From contig NZ_CP012945.1 of NCBI RefSeq assembly GCF_001402915.1, positions 4,255,501 to 4,319,500 of the forward strand: DNA of 64,000 bases. The letters run 5' to 3'. The position numbers were made by a program, and so were the translations under genes. The notes under the pieces were generated by a model, which worked only from the letters and a program-made list of their open reading frames with translations, searched no databases and was not told where the DNA came from. This DNA comes from Devosia sp. A16. Lineage in GTDB: Bacteria; Pseudomonadota; Alphaproteobacteria; Rhizobiales; Devosiaceae. Every line of letters starts with the position of its first letter. Position 1 is the stretch's first letter. Shown in pieces: positions 58,866-64,000 of this stretch.

Positions 58866-61631
58866 GTGGCAGACAAGACCGACGACCAGAACGGCGCACC
58901 GCCGCCGCCCTCCGATATCGCTCCCATTTCGATCAGCGACGAGATGCGCAAGTCCTATCTCGATTACGCCATGAGCGTGATCGTGAGCCGGGCGCTGCCT
59001 GACGTCCGCGACGGCCTCAAGCCGGTGCACCGGCGCATCCTGCACTCGATGAACGAGCAGGGCTACGCGTGGAACCGGCCCTACCGCAAATCGGCGCGCG
59101 TGGTCGGCGACGTGATCGGTAAGTACCACCCGCACTCCAACGACGCGGTGTACTTCTCGTTGGTCCGCATGGCGCAGGAGTTTTCCCTGCGCGTCACGCT
59201 GATCGACGGGCAGGGCAATTTCGGCTCGGTCGACGGCGATATGCCGGCCGCCATGCGCTACACCGAAGTGCGCATGGAGAAGGTTACCGACAGCCTGCTC
59301 GAGGACATCGACAAGGACACTGTCGACTTCAAGGACAACTACGACGCCTCCGAGCGGGAGCCGACCGTACTGCCGGCGCGGTTCCCCAACCTGCTGGTCA
59401 ACGGCGGCAGCGGTATCGCCGTGGGCATGGCGACCAACATCCCCACGCACAACCTGGGCGAGGTTATCGACGCCCTGCTGATGCTGATGGACAATCCCGG
59501 TGCGCTCACCGAGGACCTGATGACCGTGCTGCCGGGACCGGACTTCCCGACCGGCGCCATCATCCTGGGCCGTTCCGGCATCCGCCAGGCTTATGAGACC
59601 GGCCGCGGCGCCATCCTCATTCGCGGCAAGGCGCATATCGAGGAGATGCGCAAGGAGCGCGAGGCGATCATCATCACCGAGATCCCGTATCAGGTGAACA
59701 AGGCGACGATGATCGAGAAGATGGCCGAACTGGTGCGCGACAAGCGCATCGAAGGCATCTCCGACATTCGCGACGAGTCCGATCGCAACGGCATGCGCGT
59801 CGTCATCGAACTGAAGCGCGATGCGGTGGCGGACGTGGTGCTGAACCAGCTCTATCGCTTCACTCCGCTGCAGGGCTCGTTCGGCTGCAACTTCGTGGCG
59901 CTCAACGGCGGCAAGCCCGAACTGATGAGCCTCAAGCAGATGCTGACGGCCTTCATCGAGTTCCGCGAAGTGGTGGTGACGCGCCGCACCCGGTTCCTGC
60001 TCAACAAGGCCCGTGACCGCGCCCACATCCTCGTCGGCCTCGCCGTGGCGGTGGCCAATATCGACGACGTGATCGCCCTGATCCGCACCTCGCCCGACGC
60101 CGGCGTCGCCCGCGAGCGGCTGATGGAGCGGGATTGGCCGGCGCGCGACGTGGCGCCGCTGATCGCGCTGATCGACGACCCGCGCCACAAGATCAACGAG
60201 GACGGTACCTTCAAGCTCTCCGACGAGCAGGCGCGCGCCATTCTCGCCCTGACGCTCAGCCGCCTCACGGCGCTCGGCCGCGACGAGATCGGCGAGGAGC
60301 TCAATGGCCACGGCAAGGACATTGCCGAGTACCTGAGCATCCTGCGCTCGCGTGAGCGCGTCATGGAGATCGTCCGGAACGAACTGACCGAGATCAAGGA
60401 ACAGTTCAACACGCCGCGCATCACCGTCATCGACGAAGCCGCCGGCGATTTCGAGGACGAGGACCTGATCGCCCGCGAGGACATGGTGGTCACCGTGACC
60501 CATGGCGGCTACATCAAGCGCGTGCCGCTCACCTCGTATCGGGCACAGCGCCGCGGCGGCAAGGGCCGCTCCGGCATGGCGACGCGTGACGAGGATTTCG
60601 TCAGCCGGCTGTTCATCGCCAATACCCACACCCCGGTGCTGTTCTTCTCGTCGGCCGGCCAGGTCTACAAGATGAAGGTTTGGCGCCTGCCGGTCGGGGA
60701 ACCGCAGGCCCGCGGCAAGGCGCTGATCAACATGCTGCCGCTCGATCCGGGCGAGCGCATCACTTCGATCATGCCGCTGCCCGAGGACGAGGGCAGCTGG
60801 CAGCAGCTCGACGTGATGTTCTCGACGATACGCGGTACGGTCAGACGCAATTCGCTGGCCGACTTCGTCGAGATCAACAAGAACGGCAAGATCGCCATGA
60901 AGCTCGATGAAGGGGACGGCATCGTCGATGTCGCCACCTGCACGGCCAATGACGACGTGCTGCTGACCACGGCGCTGGGTCAGGCGATCCGCTTCCAGGT
61001 CGACGAGGTTCGCGTGTTCAAGGGCCGCGACTCCACCGGCGTGCGCGGCATCAGCCTGGGTGAGGGCGATCGCATCATCTCGATGGCGATCATCCACCAT
61101 TTCGACGCCGACTCCTCCGAGCGTGCCGCCTACCTGAAGATGAGCCGCGCGGTGCGTGGCGAAGGCGAAGCCGAGGAGGCATCGGACGATGCCGAGGATG
61201 CGGTGCCGGCGGGCGAGCTGAGCCAGGAGCGCTATGCGGCAATGTCGGCTGCCGAGCAGTTCATCCTGACCATCTCGGAAAACGGCTACGGCAAACGCAC
61301 CTCGAGCCACGAGTACCGGATCACCGGCCGCGGCGGCAAAGGCATCGTCGCCATGGCGGTGAACAAGCGCAACGGCCCGCTGGTCGGCTCCTTCCCGGTG
61401 GAGGATGGCGATCAGATCATGCTGGTGACCAATGGTGGCCAGGTGATCCGCGTGCCGGTCGATGCCGGCCCTGACAATCGCATTCGCATCGTCGGCCGCT
61501 CCTCGCAGGGGGTTACGGTGTTCAACACCGCCGACGGCGAGAAAGTGGTGTCGGTCGAGCGGATCAGCGAACCCGAAGGCGAGGATGCCGAGCCCGAGGC
61601 CGATGAGCCCGGTGATGACGGCGCCGCCTGA
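58866..61631 (+). CDS. gyrA: DNA gyrase subunit A, unusual quinolone-determining region
   Basis: This 921-residue GyrA cuts and rejoins DNA for negative supercoiling with GyrB. It starts at a GTG. The catalytic tyrosine is in [10 protein letters not shown] (about 132), and the GyrA box QRRGGKG is in the C-terminal domain, which separates it from ParC. An insertion of about 40 acidic residues lies near 760-800, and the tail is acidic. The region matching E. coli residues 81-87 (GDSAVYD) reads SNDAVYF at 91-97, so both quinolone-contact positions (83 and 87) differ. Confidence 0.96.
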   Translation: MADKTDDQNGAPPPPSDIAPISISDEMRKSYLDYAMSVIVSRALPDVRDGLKPVHRRILHSMNEQGYAWNRPYRKSARVVGDVIGKYHPHSNDAVYFSLVRMAQEFSLRVTLIDGQGNFGSVDGDMPAAMRYTEVRMEKVTDSLLEDIDKDTVDFKDNYDASEREPTVLPARFPNLLVNGGSGIAVGMATNIPTHNLGEVIDALLMLMDNPGALTEDLMTVLPGPDFPTGAIILGRSGIRQAYETGRGAILIRGKAHIEEMRKEREAIIITEIPYQVNKATMIEKMAELVRDKRIEGISDIRDESDRNGMRVVIELKRDAVADVVLNQLYRFTPLQGSFGCNFVALNGGKPELMSLKQMLTAFIEFREVVVTRRTRFLLNKARDRAHILVGLAVAVANIDDVIALIRTSPDAGVARERLMERDWPARDVAPLIALIDDPRHKINEDGTFKLSDEQARAILALTLSRLTALGRDEIGEELNGHGKDIAEYLSILRSRERVMEIVRNELTEIKEQFNTPRITVIDEAAGDFEDEDLIAREDMVVTVTHGGYIKRVPLTSYRAQRRGGKGRSGMATRDEDFVSRLFIANTHTPVLFFSSAGQVYKMKVWRLPVGEPQARGKALINMLPLDPGERITSIMPLPEDEGSWQQLDVMFSTIRGTVRRNSLADFVEINKNGKIAMKLDEGDGIVDVATCTANDDVLLTTALGQAIRFQVDEVRVFKGRDSTGVRGISLGEGDRIISMAIIHHFDADSSERAAYLKMSRAVRGEGEAEEASDDAEDAVPAGELSQERYAAMSAAEQFILTISENGYGKRTSSHEYRITGRGGKGIVAMAVNKRNGPLVGSFPVEDGDQIMLVTNGGQVIRVPVDAGPDNRIRIVGRSSQGVTVFNTADGEKVVSVERISEPEGEDAEPEADEPGDDGAA

Positions 61632-61654
61632 CGGCGACATGGCTTCGATCAAGC

Positions 61655-61679
61655 AACGGGCGGCAATTGCCGCCCGTTT
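61655..61679 (+). terminator. Probable terminator after gyrA
   Basis: A 10-bp stem AACGGGCGGC (61655-61664) / GCCGCCCGTT (61669-61678) with an AATT loop is followed by only a short T tract (TTTG), so it is moderate. Confidence 0.6.
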
Positions 61680-61873
61680 GCGTTCCAGCACGGTGGGGTT
61701 TCCCACCATGCCGTCGAGAGTGAAGAACGGACTCGCGGCGTGTTCCGTCTGGATGGTGTCGCAGGGCCATTAGGGTCCTTCCGCCGGACGGCAAATCTCG
61801 GGCGGATCGAAGGCTCTTGCAGTCTGCCCCGGCCTGTGGCTGGCTCTCCGTCTGCTTGACCCGGAGTCCCGAG

Positions 61874-62494
61874 ATGATCGATCCCGCCATCCTTCTACCC
61901 TATGTCGCGGCGTGCCTGCTCTTCGCCATCGTGCCCGGCCCATCGGTCACCGTGGTGGTCGCCAACTCGCTGGCCCGCGGGACCAAGGCGGGCCTCTTGA
62001 CCATCCTGGGCACCGAGATCGCCATGCTCACCATGGTGTTCATCGTCGCGGTGGGCCTCGATGCGGTGATGACCCTGGTGTCCGAAGCTTTCACTGTCAT
62101 CAAGTTCGCCGGCGCCGCCTATCTGGTGTGGATCGGCTTCAAGATGTTCACGTCGTCGGGCAAGCTCGAAATGGGCACGCCGGGCGAAAAACTCCCGCTC
62201 GCGCGCTACATCTGGCAGGGGGCGCTGATCAACTGGTCCAACCCCAAGACGCTGCTGTTCCTTGGGGCGTTCCTGCCGCAGTTCATCGACATGAGCCGCC
62301 CGGCCTTCGAGCAGATCATGGTGCTGGGGCTGATCGTCATGGCCGTCGCCACCGCCTCGGACTGTGTCTATGCGGTGATCGCCGGCAGCGCCCGGCAGCT
62401 GCTGACCACGGCAAGGGTGCGGATGATGAACCGCGTATCGGGCGTCATCCTGATGATCGGCGGCATCTGGCTGGCGTTCCAGAGGCGGAGCTGA
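61874..62494 (+). CDS. LysE-family exporter (copy 1)
   Basis: This 206-residue membrane protein of the LysE/RhtB amino-acid exporter family has six predicted helices. The N-terminal signature is LLFAIVPGPSVTVVVANSLARG (positions about 11-32, given in two family blocks), followed by AGAAYLVWIGFKMF and NPKTLLFLGAFLPQF. Such exporters release amino acids or related metabolites. The ATG at 61874 is preferred over an upstream leader from 61817. A second member follows 44 bases after its stop. Confidence 0.9.
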   Translation: MIDPAILLPYVAACLLFAIVPGPSVTVVVANSLARGTKAGLLTILGTEIAMLTMVFIVAVGLDAVMTLVSEAFTVIKFAGAAYLVWIGFKMFTSSGKLEMGTPGEKLPLARYIWQGALINWSNPKTLLFLGAFLPQFIDMSRPAFEQIMVLGLIVMAVATASDCVYAVIAGSARQLLTTARVRMMNRVSGVILMIGGIWLAFQRRS

Positions 62495-62538
62495 CGGCAC
62501 TGTCTCAATCCGGGTGGGGATGCTGAGGCCCCGCCGCC

Positions 62539-63159
62539 ATGCCTGACCTGCCGATCCTCATCTCGTTCGTCGTCGCCGCGTTCGTCGTGGTGATCGTCCC
62601 TGGCGTTACCGTGTCGGCGCTTGTCAGCACGGCGCTGGCGCGCGGCATGGCGGCGGGCCTGTGGATGGAGGCGGGCGTGCAGGTGGGGCGCTTCACCATG
62701 GTGCTGGTGGTGGCGCTGGCGCTCGAGGCGGTGACCGGCTTCGTCGGGGCGGCGTTCGACATCATCAAATATGCCGGCGCGGCCTATCTGGTATGGATCG
62801 GCTGGGGCTACATCACCAGCCGGCACGCCATCGCCATAGACCGGCCTGTCGCGGCGCGCTCACCGTTGCAGCAGGCGGCGGCCGGCTTCCTGGTGCTGTG
62901 GAGCAACCCCAAGGCCCTGATCTTCTTCGGGGCGTTCCTGCCGCAATTCGTCAACCCGGCTTACCCGGCGTGGCCGCAGGTGGTCGTGCTCGGGCTGATC
63001 GAGATGGCCGCCGGTCTCATTACCGATTGCGTCTATGTCTATCTCGCCGCACGGGCGCGTGGGGCACTTGGCGACACTCGAATGCTGCTGGTCAACCGCA
63101 TCGCCGGCATCATTCTGATCGGCGCGGCCATCTGGCTGGCGCTGCAGCGCCACGGCTGA
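62539..63159 (+). CDS. LysE-family exporter (copy 2)
   Basis: This second 206-residue LysE-family member shares the layout of its neighbour: VVIVPGVTVSALVSTALARG near the N-terminus, AGAAYLVWIGWGYI in the middle, and NPKALIFFGAFLPQFVNP. Identical length and equivalent helices suggest tandem duplication, although the sequences have diverged. In copy 2 the first motif reads VPGVT rather than VPGPS, so the conserved PGP is altered. The two genes lie between gyrA and coaD, normally close neighbours. Confidence 0.88.
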   Translation: MPDLPILISFVVAAFVVVIVPGVTVSALVSTALARGMAAGLWMEAGVQVGRFTMVLVVALALEAVTGFVGAAFDIIKYAGAAYLVWIGWGYITSRHAIAIDRPVAARSPLQQAAAGFLVLWSNPKALIFFGAFLPQFVNPAYPAWPQVVVLGLIEMAAGLITDCVYVYLAARARGALGDTRMLLVNRIAGIILIGAAIWLALQRHG

Positions 63160-63198
63160 ACATAAAATGTGATCGCCCGACCGGGGATCAGTTGTGGT

Positions 63199-63221
63199 GT
63201 AACCCGATACATTCCGGTTAC
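63199..63221. promoter_or_regulatory. Dyad upstream of 100-residue gene
   Basis: GTAACC (63199-63204) and GGTTAC (63216-63221) are perfect inverted hexamers with centres 17 bases apart. They lie 34 bases before the next start codon, which fits a repressor operator. No regulator is known. Confidence 0.4.
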
Positions 63222-63255
63222 GAACGATACCATAGGTCTTACGGGACGGATTCGT

Positions 63256-63558
63256 ATGGTAGTCGCAGAAACCTCCGCCAAGGTGCAAGTGGCGACGGAG
63301 GTCGCCTACGCGAGAGCAATGGAGGCCCTGGCCGCCGATCTCGCCATCTACTTTGCTGCCGGTGTGCACATGCCCATCGAGAATGCCAGGAGCGCGGTGG
63401 TCCGCATGCTGGAGCGCACGCTGGAGTTGCCGCTCGGCGACTATCTCGAAGAGTTTCAGCTCACGGCGGCGGAAACGGACGTCGCCCTGGCACGGGCGCT
63501 CGATTGCATCGGCAACTCCGTCAGGCTGATCCGGGCAGCGGCGCTGCCGGCCGATTGA
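63256..63558 (+). CDS. Uncharacterised protein, 100 residues
   Basis: This small soluble, mostly helical and Ala-rich protein starts at the ATG at 63256 (MVVAETSAKVQVATEVAYAR). The frame is open to 63169, but that leader has no support. The C-terminal half (ERTLELPLGDYLEEFQLTAA) is amphipathic. No family is recognised. It lies between the LysE pair and coaD, behind a short dyad. Confidence 0.6.
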   Translation: MVVAETSAKVQVATEVAYARAMEALAADLAIYFAAGVHMPIENARSAVVRMLERTLELPLGDYLEEFQLTAAETDVALARALDCIGNSVRLIRAAALPAD

Positions 63559-63689
63559 CGGCGAGCGCTCGGGATCGGCAGGGAAGTCTCCGCGCTGCAG
63601 CGATCTCTCCAGCTCCTGGCGCCCGGCTTGCCATAATTGGCTTGCCGTGACAAAACCCGCCGCAACGACAACGGGGAGGGCGCTCCGCC

Positions 63690-64000
63690 ATGGCCAGACT
63701 AGTCGGCTTCTATCCCGGCTCCTTCGATCCCTTGACCAATGGCCACCTCGATGTGATCGAGCGGGCCTGCAAGCTGGTCGATACGCTGGTGATCGCGGTG
63801 GGGACCCACCATTCCAAGAAGCCGCTGTTCAGCCATGAGGATCGTGTGGCGCTGCTGCGCGCCGTGCTCGAGCCGATCGGCAAGCGCACCGAGACCGAGT
63901 TCCAGTTCGTCGATTTCTCCGGCCTGATGGTCAACGCCGCCCGCGCCGCCGGCGCGCGGCTGATCATCCGCGGCCTGCGCGATACCACCGACTATAATTT
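63690..64000 (+). CDS. coaD: Phosphopantetheine adenylyltransferase (5' part)
   Basis: This is the first 103 residues of CoaD, which transfers AMP to 4'-phosphopantetheine in coenzyme A synthesis. The nucleotide-binding start GFYPGSFDPLTNGHLDVIER (about 6-25) includes the T/HxGH motif as TNGH. LIIRGLRDTTDYN, with the conserved RGLRxxxD, ends the visible part. The gene runs off the right edge. GGGGAGGG lies upstream of the ATG at 63690. Confidence 0.95.
   Translation, partial: MARLVGFYPGSFDPLTNGHLDVIERACKLVDTLVIAVGTHHSKKPLFSHEDRVALLRAVLEPIGKRTETEFQFVDFSGLMVNAARAAGARLIIRGLRDTTDYN

Noticed and set aside
58845-61709. A 954-codon open frame opposite gyrA, and a 784-codon frame opposite valS (5916-8270)
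   Set aside because: Both are antisense shadows caused by GC bias at third codon positions; gyrA and valS have full motif sets.

Overview
The window is a 64 kb, GC-rich stretch of an alphaproteobacterial chromosome. It most likely comes from the order Hyphomicrobiales, and a Devosia-like genus is my best guess. The evidence is gene content and order: pcm/tolC/popZ/valS; ilvD/exoR-like/xthA/erpA/dgt/argS/SPOR/scpAB/tatABC/serS/surE/nlpD-like; DUF815 ATPase/yajC/secDF/Mth938/squalene-synthase-like; uvrA/ssb; gyrA/coaD. The uvrA-ssb gap also carries two direct-repeat LexA boxes (GAAC-N7-GAAC), the alphaproteobacterial type. Almost all genes are single-copy housekeeping genes. I see no tRNA, rRNA, insertion sequence, phage or CRISPR array.

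Layout. 1-1.8 kb: the 5' part of a glycine-rich autotransporter-like gene on the minus strand. 2.1-5.7 kb: isoaspartyl methyltransferase, TolC, a small membrane protein and PopZ. 6.0-12.1 kb: ValS, a CorA-type transporter and IlvD. 12.1-16.9 kb: an ExoR-like Sel1 protein, a 76-residue protein, XthA, two tandem serine hydrolases and ErpA. 16.9-31.0 kb: Dgt, ArgS, SPOR protein, ScpA, ScpB, an orphan ABC ATPase, TatA, TatB, TatC (frameshifted), SerS, SurE and an NlpD-like LysM/M23 lipoprotein. 31-41.9 kb: an unknown protein, TadG and TadE, DUF815 ATPase, YajC, SecDF, Mth938-like, squalene/phytoene-synthase-like and a DUF4153 membrane protein. 42-47.6 kb: TrmFO, an unknown protein, a glutathione transferase, two tiny DUF1127-like genes, an M19 dipeptidase and an RNA ligase. 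47.9-51.7 kb: UvrA and SSB, divergent and LexA-controlled. 51.9-58.6 kb: a LuxR-type regulator broken by a TGA codon, a secreted 12-cysteine protein, a membrane diguanylate cyclase, and a small secreted protein coupled to an MMPL/RND exporter. 58.9-64 kb: GyrA with an unusual quinolone-determining region, two LysE-type exporters, a small unknown protein and the start of CoaD.

How the genes work together. Two protein-export systems (TatABC and YajC/SecDF), envelope and division factors (SPOR, NlpD-like, TolC, PopZ) and chromosome factors (ScpAB, GyrA, UvrA, SSB) dominate. Aminoacyl-tRNA synthetases (ValS, ArgS, SerS) and TrmFO add translation functions. The points most worth checking are the tatC frameshift at a G6 run, the single nonsense codon in the LuxR-type gene, the GyrA substitutions, the RND exporter coupled to a secreted beta-rich protein, the orphan RNA ligase, the repeated six-cysteine domain, and the missing nagZ with an ABC ATPase placed in the scp-tat cluster.
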